Shown: positions 1 to 6,800 of the stretch, one piece after another | Position numbering within the stretch: position 1 is the first letter of the stretch | Layout of the letters: each line of letters starts with the position of its first letter | Assembly: GCA_913052275.1 (NCBI GenBank) | Contig: CAJXDX010000067.1 | Location: 1 to 8,717 of the forward strand | Source: an uncultured Pseudomonadota bacterium | GTDB taxonomy: Bacteria > SAR324 > NAC60-12 | DNA: 8,717 bases | Direction of reading: 5' to 3' | Position numbers and translations under genes: made by a program | The notes under the pieces: model-generated | Told to the model about the DNA's origin: nothing | Databases searched by the model: none | Seen by the model: the letters and a program-made list of their open reading frames with translations, nothing else

Positions 1-290
1 GAAGCAGGTATCAAACATCTTCTTTTTCTAAAAGCCTGTCTGAAAGCAGGTTTTTCTGAGGCAGTCTCTGCCCGCGCGTTGATCATGGGCTTGGGGACTT
101 TAGCCCAAAAGGGGATCAGCCCCCACTGCCGAGTTTCAAGTCTGCGCAAACCATCCTGCTGGACAATCACAGGAATATCCTGAGATGGACTGATATTGTA
201 ACGTGGTTCCAGCAATACTTCCGAATGCTGAATCTGGAAGTCATTCATTACTTTTTCTTCACTGTCTGTCATTGCAAAACGGCCGCACAT
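1..290 (-). CDS. SRAP (HMCES/YedK) family abasic-site protein, N-terminal part, runs off window
   Basis: The reading frame begins with ATG at 290-288 and stays open to the left edge, giving 96 complete codons; the C-terminal half is outside the window. The start reads Met-Cys-Gly-Arg-Phe, so after Met removal Cys2 becomes the N-terminal residue. In this family that Cys makes a thiazolidine link to abasic sites in single-stranded DNA. Other family motifs visible are RYNISPSQDIPVI (about residues 30-42), WGLIPFWAK (56-64), INARAET (70-76, the active-site Asn-Ala-Arg-Ala-Glu) and the beginning of the RRCLIPA block (90-96). Known role: shielding abasic sites at replication forks, with possible peptidase activity. 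A GAG purine stretch lies about 8 bases upstream of the ATG. The start is 15 bases after the tgt stop, so it is probably co-transcribed with tgt. The identification is firm; completeness cannot be judged. Confidence 0.9.
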   Translation of the reverse strand, partial: MCGRFAMTDSEEKVMNDFQIQHSEVLLEPRYNISPSQDIPVIVQQDGLRRLETRQWGLIPFWAKVPKPMINARAETASEKPAFRQAFRKRRCLIPA

Positions 291-305
291 AGAAAATCTC
301 TTTTT

Positions 306-1424
306 TTACTTACTGTTAAATTTTTTCAGAAATTCTTTTTTAAACTTGAGGTAGCGTTTTTCAATGATAGCTTTTCTTGCCTGTTTTACAAGGGAGATAA
401 AGAAGAAGAGATTGTGGTAAGTATTCAGACGTACTCCCAGTATTTCACCTGATTTGAAAAGATGCTGCAGATAAGCGCGGGAATAGTTTTTACAAGTGGG
501 GCATTCACATTCAGCGTCAAGAGGTTCGGGGTCCTGCTTGAATCGACTTTGCTTAATGCTGATTTTGCCATGAGAAGTAAACAGCATTCCGTTACGTGCA
601 TTTCGGGTGGGCATTACGCAGTCAAACATATCTATTCCTGCTTCAATTCCTTCCAGCAGATCTGCAGGATCTCCAACGCCCATAAGGTAACGGGGTTTTT
701 CAACAGGCATTTTTGGTGTGATATGATGGGCTACATTATACATTTCTTCCTTTGCTTCACCTACACTCAAACCGCCAACAGCATAGCCGTCAAAACCTAT
801 CTCAACAATTTGATGCATGGATTGTTCACGCAGGTCAAGCTCATGACCTCCCTGTATGATGCCAAAAAGAGCCTGTTCTTTAAACACATCAGATTCATTC
901 AGGCTGGCTTCTTTACTGCGCCTTGCCCATTTTGCGGTTAAGCCAGCCGAGCGTTCCACCTCCTGGCGCGATGCAGGAAGCTCCAGGCATTCATCTAGGC
1001 ACATCATGATTGTGGAACCAAGATTTTGCTGAATAGCAATTGAAATTTCAGGTGTGAGTTTTATTTTTGATCCATCAATATGGCTGCGTATTATCACCCC
1101 TTCTTCATTCAGATTGAGCAGTTTTGCCAATGAAAAAATCTGGAATCCTCCACTGTCAGTCAAAATAGGTCTATCCCAGTTCATGAACTTTTGCAGACCA
1201 CCCATCTTTCTAATTACTGAATCACCTGGACGAAGGTGCAAATGGTAAGTATTCCCCAAAATTATTTCCGCGCCCAGTTCCTTAATTTCTCCTGTCGTCA
1301 TGCCCTTTACCGTTGCAAGCGTGCCTACAGGCATAAAAACAGGTGTGTTGATTGATCCGTCTGGAGTGTGTAATATCCCTGCACGGGAATTATTGTTTCG
1401 GGCCTCAATTTCAAACTGAATCAT
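306..1424 (-). CDS. tgt: Queuine/preQ1 tRNA-guanine transglycosylase
   Basis: This 372-residue protein has the usual bacterial Tgt length. Tgt exchanges guanine-34 of tRNAs Asp, Asn, His and Tyr for preQ1 (bacterial substrate) in queuosine synthesis, in the cytoplasm. Seen in the sequence: the N-terminal FMPVGT and GNTYHL blocks, LTDSGGFQ with Asp90 as the expected proton acceptor, FGIIQGG (187-193), GGLSVGE (217-223), and FDCVMPTRNARNG with Asp268 as the expected nucleophile. The zinc site is Cys306, Cys308, Cys311 and His337. All key residues are present, so it should be active. The C-terminus is lysine-rich. The ATG follows the stop of the upstream biotin carboxylase by 8 bases with no clear ribosome binding site, so translational coupling is likely. 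No other queuosine genes (queA, queC-F) are visible here. Confidence 0.97.
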   Translation of the reverse strand: MIQFEIEARNNNSRAGILHTPDGSINTPVFMPVGTLATVKGMTTGEIKELGAEIILGNTYHLHLRPGDSVIRKMGGLQKFMNWDRPILTDSGGFQIFSLAKLLNLNEEGVIIRSHIDGSKIKLTPEISIAIQQNLGSTIMMCLDECLELPASRQEVERSAGLTAKWARRSKEASLNESDVFKEQALFGIIQGGHELDLREQSMHQIVEIGFDGYAVGGLSVGEAKEEMYNVAHHITPKMPVEKPRYLMGVGDPADLLEGIEAGIDMFDCVMPTRNARNGMLFTSHGKISIKQSRFKQDPEPLDAECECPTCKNYSRAYLQHLFKSGEILGVRLNTYHNLFFFISLVKQARKAIIEKRYLKFKKEFLKKFNSK

Positions 1425-1432
1425 GAAACATT

Positions 1433-4210
1433 TTAATTCAGAGGTACAATTCTCTTCATTATCATAACGGTATATTCCTGTTGCCTTATGAATTTCTCCT
1501 CTTCAGTTTCAGATACTGAAGGCTCATCCGGATCAATTTCGAAAAGTTGCTGACCACGGGAAACAATAATTCCTGAACCTGCTGAAACACAAACTTTTCT
1601 TATGGTTCCTGAAAATTCTGCACGAATCTGGTTGAACATTTTCATTACTTCCAGTAAACCAATGACATCTCCTTTTTCCACATGCTGTCCTTCCAGTACA
1701 TATTCTTCTGCTTCAGGAGTTTCACGAGAATAAAATGTGCCCCCAGTCCATGCCAAAATTTCATTTTTTCTTGCCGGAGGAGCCGGATCAAGTCCTGCGA
1801 TTAATTCATCAATTTTACCTGGTTCGTAAAGCTCTTGCGGTACTTCTATCTCCAGTGAATTGTTTACTTTAAGTTCATAATAGCCGGCTTCTTCTCCAAG
1901 TATCACTGGAAGCTGCAACAGTTCCAAAGACATTTGGTGACCTTTATGAGCGCAAATGATGCTTTCCCACAATTTTTGGTCTTTCACAAAATTAGGTGGC
2001 ATTGAAGATTTATTCTCACTCAGCAATTTTGTCAACTTTGGCCATCCCTCAACTTTTTTACTAAGTCGAGATTCCAAATCTTTATAAAAAGAGGATGCAG
2101 AATCCAGCAATGTTTGATCATTGCTCCAGATCTGCTCACTTGGCGGAACACCTGAATGTTGCTCAAGACGCAAATAATGATAGAGATCAATCAATATATT
2201 TACGGGGTTATGTTTGTTTGAAAGCATTGAGTCCTGAGTCTTTGCCTTAAGTAAAGCAAGCCACCCCATAAGTAAATGGGGCCTTTCAAACAGCATTTTC
2301 AGCGGACGCAAAATCAGCGTCAATTTTTGGTCGCAAATCAGCAGCCCTTCGGCACCAAAATTAGATTGGATATTTTCACTATGAATTTTCCAGGCCACGT
2401 CCAGGTTTATTTGATCACATAATCTTTTCAGTTTTCCTGCAAGCGCCAGATAAGATGAAACAAAACGTGTATTTGGTTTTAGCATTGGATCATTACCAAA
2501 CATCCAGTGCAGTAAACCGTATTGAAAGTCAACATTAAGGTGCAGATCCAGGCCTCTAAATTCCATGCATCGTAATACCTCTGCGAGTTTTTCAAAACTT
2601 TGTCTTCGTGAATCTCCATATGTTATGGAAAGAGCAACATTGGAATCATACGCGCCTGCCAGGTTGTAAGGCTGCAGCATGCCTGTATCAGGATTGGTGA
2701 TTCCTATACCCTGGTCATCACGTTGTTCGTTTTCATCAGGCACAGTCCAGGACCTTACGATTCCGCCCGCATGGGGCTTAAGTGCCGGATTCGTGGCATT
2801 CAGACGAGCTTCAATCCCGGACATAAAGCGTGGCAGTCTTTGCGGACAGGACAGCTGCTTGCCATAACAGTTTATCAGCAGCATCGAAGCAACCAGTGAG
2901 TCAACTGTAAATTTGTCTTCAGGATTGTCAGGGTTGGAAAACTCCAGCTGGTAAACCATTTCGGTTACTCGATGCTCTACCTGGATTCGGGTGTTGACCT
3001 CCATGAAATAATGATCAGAACCTTCTACAATGCATTCAAAAGTTGAAACAGAATCAAGTTTCAGTGCCTTTCCAAATTCTTCAGCCTGTTTGCACATTGA
3101 ACGTAAAATACTTAGATCTGTACGCATCACTTTTGCCTGCTTTTGTTTCCCTGCAGATTCGTATTCAACGGCTGCTGCTTCCAGCATTTCCTCTGTCAGT
3201 GAAACCTCGAGCAGTTTTTGTTCATGCATCTGCAGCGAACAGTCACGTCCTCCAAGCTCAATACACCATTCTCCATTACCTATTAACTGAATTTCATTGT
3301 GTCGCGTGTTTTCAAAGTTCAGTTCAATCAAAAAATTCTTGTTGTCACCCACGCCGGCAGCTTTGGATTCTATCAATACAGCCATTACTGCATCTGCGAC
3401 TTCATCAATTGATGATACAACCCGCTGACCTTTTCCGCCGCCGCCACTGACATGTTTGAAACGGATGCGCTTCCCTGGAAATTTCTGCCACAATGATTCA
3501 ACAGTGGACACTGTTTCTTCTTGTAAAGCTGAAATTGGGAATAAGTCCACATGCTTTGCATAAGATGCTTGTAAAATGATCTCGGCCTGATCCAGTGGTT
3601 CAACGGCTTCCCAGTTTTCATCTACGATCAAGTCATGTTTTTTGATTTGCTTATGGAAATATTCTCCGGGAGAATCTCCTGCAGTTTTCAATAACGTAAG
3701 TGCTGCAATCCGGTCTTCTCCTGGGGTAACGGAAACATTGAGTGATCTGGCAAGCTGTTTTGCTTCATCTTTTGAGCCTGCCTGCTGTATCACCCTGGAA
3801 TTTGGCCCAACAAAAGAAATACCTTCATTCTCAACTAGCTTCACAAACTCGGTATCTTCTGCCATAAATCCATAACCGGCGAATAAATGAGTGTAGTCGT
3901 GTTTTTTGCAAATATTGATTATCTGCTCAATACGTTTAAGTCTTTCCTCCTTTGTTGCACCTATGTAATCCGGCACATGATGCACTTGTTCTCTTCTATT
4001 GCTGATTGCACGTAATTCGGGGGCCAAAGTTTGGGGATAAACAATGCTGTCTTTTTCTGACAGCAGAATGCCAAAGTTTGCTCCCAGTTCCTTGAAGACT
4101 TTCATGGTTTCCATGCGAATAGGCCCCCTGCAGACAATGAGGCAATTCACATGATCGAAAGTGAATGCTGATTGCCAGGAACTGTTTGAATTAAACTTAA
4201 TAACACTCAT
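1433..4210 (-). CDS. Large biotin carboxylase fused to a biotin carrier domain
   Basis: This 925-residue protein joins a biotin carboxylase to a C-terminal biotinyl domain; such enzymes carboxylate their own biotin with ATP and bicarbonate and pass the CO2 to a carboxyltransferase. Domains by eye: N-terminal carboxylase domain (about 20-150), ATP-grasp with the glycine loop VSGGGGKGQ (254-262), EIQLI (306-310), RDCSLQMHEQK (322-332), MEVNTRIQVEH (403-413) with Glu404, Asn406, Arg408, Gln410 and Glu412 conserved, carboxylase C-domain to about 580, unassigned segment 585-812, biotinyl domain about 815-893 with EVMKM and biotin Lys857 (codon 1642-1640), then a 30-residue acidic-to-basic tail. 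Relative to single-domain enzymes there are about 55-60 extra residues between 165 and 250. No carboxyltransferase is in view, so the substrate (acetyl-CoA, acyl-CoA, pyruvate or other) is unknown. The start has no good ribosome binding site. It leads the run with tgt. Confidence 0.88.
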   Translation of the reverse strand: MSVIKFNSNSSWQSAFTFDHVNCLIVCRGPIRMETMKVFKELGANFGILLSEKDSIVYPQTLAPELRAISNRREQVHHVPDYIGATKEERLKRIEQIINICKKHDYTHLFAGYGFMAEDTEFVKLVENEGISFVGPNSRVIQQAGSKDEAKQLARSLNVSVTPGEDRIAALTLLKTAGDSPGEYFHKQIKKHDLIVDENWEAVEPLDQAEIILQASYAKHVDLFPISALQEETVSTVESLWQKFPGKRIRFKHVSGGGGKGQRVVSSIDEVADAVMAVLIESKAAGVGDNKNFLIELNFENTRHNEIQLIGNGEWCIELGGRDCSLQMHEQKLLEVSLTEEMLEAAAVEYESAGKQKQAKVMRTDLSILRSMCKQAEEFGKALKLDSVSTFECIVEGSDHYFMEVNTRIQVEHRVTEMVYQLEFSNPDNPEDKFTVDSLVASMLLINCYGKQLSCPQRLPRFMSGIEARLNATNPALKPHAGGIVRSWTVPDENEQRDDQGIGITNPDTGMLQPYNLAGAYDSNVALSITYGDSRRQSFEKLAEVLRCMEFRGLDLHLNVDFQYGLLHWMFGNDPMLKPNTRFVSSYLALAGKLKRLCDQINLDVAWKIHSENIQSNFGAEGLLICDQKLTLILRPLKMLFERPHLLMGWLALLKAKTQDSMLSNKHNPVNILIDLYHYLRLEQHSGVPPSEQIWSNDQTLLDSASSFYKDLESRLSKKVEGWPKLTKLLSENKSSMPPNFVKDQKLWESIICAHKGHQMSLELLQLPVILGEEAGYYELKVNNSLEIEVPQELYEPGKIDELIAGLDPAPPARKNEILAWTGGTFYSRETPEAEEYVLEGQHVEKGDVIGLLEVMKMFNQIRAEFSGTIRKVCVSAGSGIIVSRGQQLFEIDPDEPSVSETEEEKFIRQQEYTVMIMKRIVPLN

Positions 4211-4400
4211 GATTCATGAATGATTTGCAGTACTTTAATGCTGAGAGAGAAAATTGTTCTTAGGTCATTTTTTTGAGAATAACTGAATAGTCAGTGACCA
4301 AATTGTTCAATAATAATATTTCGGTCACAGATTTTAGCCTTTGGTCAGAAAAAGGGGAGGCTTAAAGCTTGTAATAAGTTATAAATAAATTGCCACTTTT
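4211..4400. other. AT-rich intergenic spacer between apgM and the biotin carboxylase gene
   Basis: This 190-base spacer between two same-strand gene runs holds no supportable gene. It contains four copies of a GGTCA/TGACC pentamer, two of them forming an inverted repeat (listed separately). It should contain the transcription start of the biotin carboxylase-tgt-SRAP run and the end of the moaE-kinase-apgM run, unless all six genes form one transcript. I found no convincing -35/-10 pair and no stem followed by a T-run in the minus direction. A loose 7-base inverted repeat (4374-4380 with 4411-4417) spans the apgM stop, but its 30-base loop makes it weak. Confidence 0.6.
4294..4328. repeat. Inverted repeat, GTGACCAAAT / ATTTcGGTCAC
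   Basis: The left arm GTGACCAAAT (4294-4303) is complementary to the right arm ATTTCGGTCAC (4318-4328), apart from one bulged C at 4322. Ten base pairs enclose a 14-base AT-rich loop. Further GGTCA copies sit at 4263-4267 and 4343-4347 on the plus strand, the latter within TTTGGTCA. This could be an operator for the downstream biotin carboxylase run or an RNA hairpin. It is not followed by a T-tract in the direction of transcription, so a classical terminator is unlikely. Confidence 0.5.
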
Positions 4401-5624
4401 TCAGGCGAAGAACTTATCCCACAGCTGATACATCCTGAAGCGTCCAAGCTTTCCATTTAAAACCTGATGTTCATCGAATTCCGTCACCGAGTCAGACTTA
4501 ATACCATGACCATGCAGCAAAACCGGAACAGGATCGTCAATGTGAGTACCTTCTTTACTCCATGTCGAGTGATCCGCGGTGATTGCCAGACGCAATTTAT
4601 CTGTCCTTTTTTTTAGAAATTTGCCAAGTTCAGAATCTATTTTTTGCAGAAAGTCCTTCTTTTTAACGGGTTCTTTGTTATGAGCAGCAATATCACACCC
4701 TTTTATATGCAGTACAACAAGTCCATGTTTATCAAGCATATTTCCGGCAACTTTGAATTTTTCAGTTAAGTTCGTGTCAAGGTTTGCAGTCATTTCTTTA
4801 GTTTTACAAACCTTTAAACCTGTGACACGTGCAATTCCGGAGATTGTGTCATCTCCGGTTATACATATTCCTGATAATCCCATTCCGGAAGGTCGTTTTA
4901 TTTTTGGGAAATAATGCGATTGTCCGGGCTCTCTGGTTAAAATGGCATTTGCAGGTAAAAGATTTTTTGACACTCTTTTCAGATTCACAGGATGTTTGGC
5001 TAAAATCTCTCTTGCTTTCAATTCGAACAGATTAAGCAAGTCAGCTGTGCGCAAACATTTTGGGTTATTTTTATTCAGCGGTTTGATTGGCCTAGGAATT
5101 ATTCCTGAATGGAAGCGGTCACCAGGGTCACTTCCTGAAACACAGTCTTGAAGTCCGGGTCCTCGGATAACCACCGCGATACGGTGTTCTGTACCTGCGG
5201 CAACATCAATGCGAACATTATCAATCTTTTGTCCTGTGATGCTTAAAGCCAGTTCATTTATCCCCTCCCTGATGCGGCCGGCACGGCGATCGACAATCAA
5301 ACCTTTTTCGTCCAGTGTAGCCCAATTCCCCCTAAAGGCAACATCGCCAATATTGATTTTCATTCCGCATCCCAATGCTTCAACAACACCACGGGCCACA
5401 GTTTTTTCAAGAGGATCATAACCCAGAATCGCTAAAGTCCCTGAGACTGTTGAAGCAACAATCCCGGGCTTTACAGGATCTGCGGTCCCGCATTGCCCTT
5501 CCTTCGCCAGTTGATTTATTACAGGGAGATTGGCAGCCTGCAGGGGTGTTTTGTGGTCCAGTTCAAAAACTGGACGATCCCCCATACCGTCAATTATCAA
5601 TAGCAGTCGAGGGATTCTATGCAC
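4401..5624 (-). CDS. apgM: ApgM-like phosphoglycerate mutase, alkaline phosphatase superfamily, unusual nucleophile segment
   Basis: This 407-residue protein matches the archaeal-type cofactor-independent phosphoglycerate mutase family (2-phosphoglycerate to 3-phosphoglycerate, glycolysis/gluconeogenesis). Seen: metal-site start LLLIIDGMGDRP (Asp12), TPLQAANLP, LAILGYDP (64-71), GTEHRIAVVIRG (144-154), LPANAILTR (223-231), HIKGCDIAAHN (Asp311, His315), ADHST (Asp351, His352) and GTHIDDPVPVLLHG (His361), so the metal ligands are present. Family members usually carry PGSDTAHL just before the GYDP block. Here the stretch reads PGIVASTVSGTL, putting Thr59 (or Ser58) at the nucleophile place. The start is GTG (5624-5622), 9 bases after the kinase stop and in the same frame, with no clear ribosome binding site. 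It supports the N-terminus Met-His-Arg-Ile-Pro-Arg. A different phospho-ester activity is possible, so the symbol marks the family rather than proven function. Confidence 0.8.
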   Translation of the reverse strand: MHRIPRLLLIIDGMGDRPVFELDHKTPLQAANLPVINQLAKEGQCGTADPVKPGIVASTVSGTLAILGYDPLEKTVARGVVEALGCGMKINIGDVAFRGNWATLDEKGLIVDRRAGRIREGINELALSITGQKIDNVRIDVAAGTEHRIAVVIRGPGLQDCVSGSDPGDRFHSGIIPRPIKPLNKNNPKCLRTADLLNLFELKAREILAKHPVNLKRVSKNLLPANAILTREPGQSHYFPKIKRPSGMGLSGICITGDDTISGIARVTGLKVCKTKEMTANLDTNLTEKFKVAGNMLDKHGLVVLHIKGCDIAAHNKEPVKKKDFLQKIDSELGKFLKKRTDKLRLAITADHSTWSKEGTHIDDPVPVLLHGHGIKSDSVTEFDEHQVLNGKLGRFRMYQLWDKFFA

Positions 5625-5633
5625 AAAAAATAA

Positions 5634-6800
5634 TCAGGATTTGGGAGGCAGAGTTGAATTCACCTGCTCCTGAAGAGTGTTAATTATTAATTGCATCAAA
5701 GTATTTGTTGTTTCATCGAAATCTTCATTATCAACAACTTCTATCTCGTAATGCTCACTCTCTGAGGTACAAAATTCATGAATTATCCTGATATTTTCGA
5801 AGCTGCGTAAATATGGTTCTATTTTTCTTAATTCATTACTTTTTCCTCGCTCGAAAAATCGATCCTTATGGTGTTTTTCGTTCATAAGTGAAAGTGTGAT
5901 TGGAATATGGTAGGCCCGCTTAGTACCTTCTTTCAATATTTGCTGCATATATGGCAGTAAATGTATACCTTCTATTATCATGCTGGTCTTCTCTTTTATA
6001 GCACGATCAACCACTGCTTTCACCCCAACACTAACCTGCTGTGCCTGCAAGCAAAATCCCCCTATCAACCTGTTGCTTTTATCAAGCGTCTTTGGCATTC
6101 CAATACCGGCCCTTATTGAGGAATTGTGAAGGGAAGGAAGCAGATCCCGTTTAAACACCAGACGCATGATTTCGCGAATGGTATCTGTTCCGGTAATTTT
6201 GTTGATGCCCAGTCTTCCTGCTAAAAAAGTAGCCATTACTGATTTTCCTGTTCCGGAAGCTCCGCCAATATAGATTATCAGAGGCTTGTCAAGTTCATCA
6301 ATCCGACTGGCCAGTTTGTATAATTCCGCAATTTTAGGGCTGTATTTTTTTGAAATCGTTTTGTATACCTCCTCAAACAGTTTCTTTTTGCTGATCCGAA
6401 ATATGCCTTTTTTCATTAAATCTGCTTCCATATAAAAAGCAATCTGGTATGCTTCTTCCGGCTTAACACCCGCTGATGTAATTGATTGTGTTAATAAACC
6501 TTTGGAAAATGGAGCTGTAGCGTTTCTTCGAAAAACGCTGATTTGTTTTCCTGAAGGGAAAAGTTCAGAATTAAGCTCCTTCAGGACTTCCTGTCCGTAT
6601 CGCGCAACAATTAATTCGTCAACTGACTGCATCAGGGATTCGGTGGTAACTTCAGCCTGTTGCTGGAAATATGATCTTGCATCCTTGGAAATCTGGTATG
6701 CCTGGTCAAATGATAATCCCCTCTGCATCAGCTTGTGGGCCAGCATTCCTCTCATGAAAGGATGCTTTGAATTGTCAGGACGGATTACTTGAAATTGCAT
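5634..6800 (-). CDS. 2-phosphoglycerate kinase with tandem ATP-cone domains
   Basis: This 388-residue protein begins with two ATP-cone-like repeats (about 4-79 and 88-162), followed by a P-loop kinase domain. Kinase signatures are IYIGGASGTGKS (176-187, Walker A, Lys186), GTDTIREIMR (204-213) and IIEGIHLLP (275-283), the pattern I associate with 2-phosphoglycerate kinases of methanogens. These make 2,3-bisphosphoglycerate from 2-phosphoglycerate and ATP as the first step to cyclic 2,3-diphosphoglycerate. Archaeal enzymes are about 300 residues with one ATP-cone; the extra length here is explained by a second cone. The ATG shares its A with the moaE stop (TAATG), and the next gene, apgM, starts 9 bases after the TGA. 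That neighbour acts on the same metabolite, which supports the call. No cyclic-diphosphoglycerate synthetase is visible, so the end product is uncertain. A related small-molecule kinase is the main alternative. Confidence 0.82.
   Translation of the reverse strand: MQFQVIRPDNSKHPFMRGMLAHKLMQRGLSFDQAYQISKDARSYFQQQAEVTTESLMQSVDELIVARYGQEVLKELNSELFPSGKQISVFRRNATAPFSKGLLTQSITSAGVKPEEAYQIAFYMEADLMKKGIFRISKKKLFEEVYKTISKKYSPKIAELYKLASRIDELDKPLIIYIGGASGTGKSVMATFLAGRLGINKITGTDTIREIMRLVFKRDLLPSLHNSSIRAGIGMPKTLDKSNRLIGGFCLQAQQVSVGVKAVVDRAIKEKTSMIIEGIHLLPYMQQILKEGTKRAYHIPITLSLMNEKHHKDRFFERGKSNELRKIEPYLRSFENIRIIHEFCTSESEHYEIEVVDNEDFDETTNTLMQLIINTLQEQVNSTLPPKS
6315..6791 (-). repeat. Tandem ATP-cone duplication inside the 2-phosphoglycerate kinase
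   Basis: Within the kinase, residues 4-79 and 88-162 share a pattern at constant spacing. Pro-Phe at 14-15 recurs at 97-98, Gly18 at Gly101, and Ala-Tyr-Gln-Ile at 34-37 recurs at 117-120, all 83 residues apart. A Tyr near the end of each unit (68 and 153) closes the match. Both units have the helical pattern of ATP-cones, the nucleotide-binding regulatory domain best known from ribonucleotide reductase and NrdR. The repeats are strongly diverged at residue level, so the duplication is old. Confidence 0.75.

Noticed and set aside
462..941. Plus-strand open frame of 159 codons inside tgt
   Set aside because: It lies fully antisense to a well-conserved tgt, shows no family motif and reads as a low-plausibility mirror of the real gene.
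3030..3450. Overlapping plus-strand open frames opposite the biotin carboxylase
   Set aside because: They are antisense shadows of the conserved ATP-grasp region and have no motif of their own.
4294..4328. Rho-independent terminator after apgM
   Set aside because: The stem is AT-rich with a bulge and is not followed by a T-run on the minus strand.
4374..4417. 7-bp inverted repeat (ATAAGTT/AACTTAT) spanning the apgM stop
   Set aside because: A 30-base loop and an AT-rich stem make it no better than chance.
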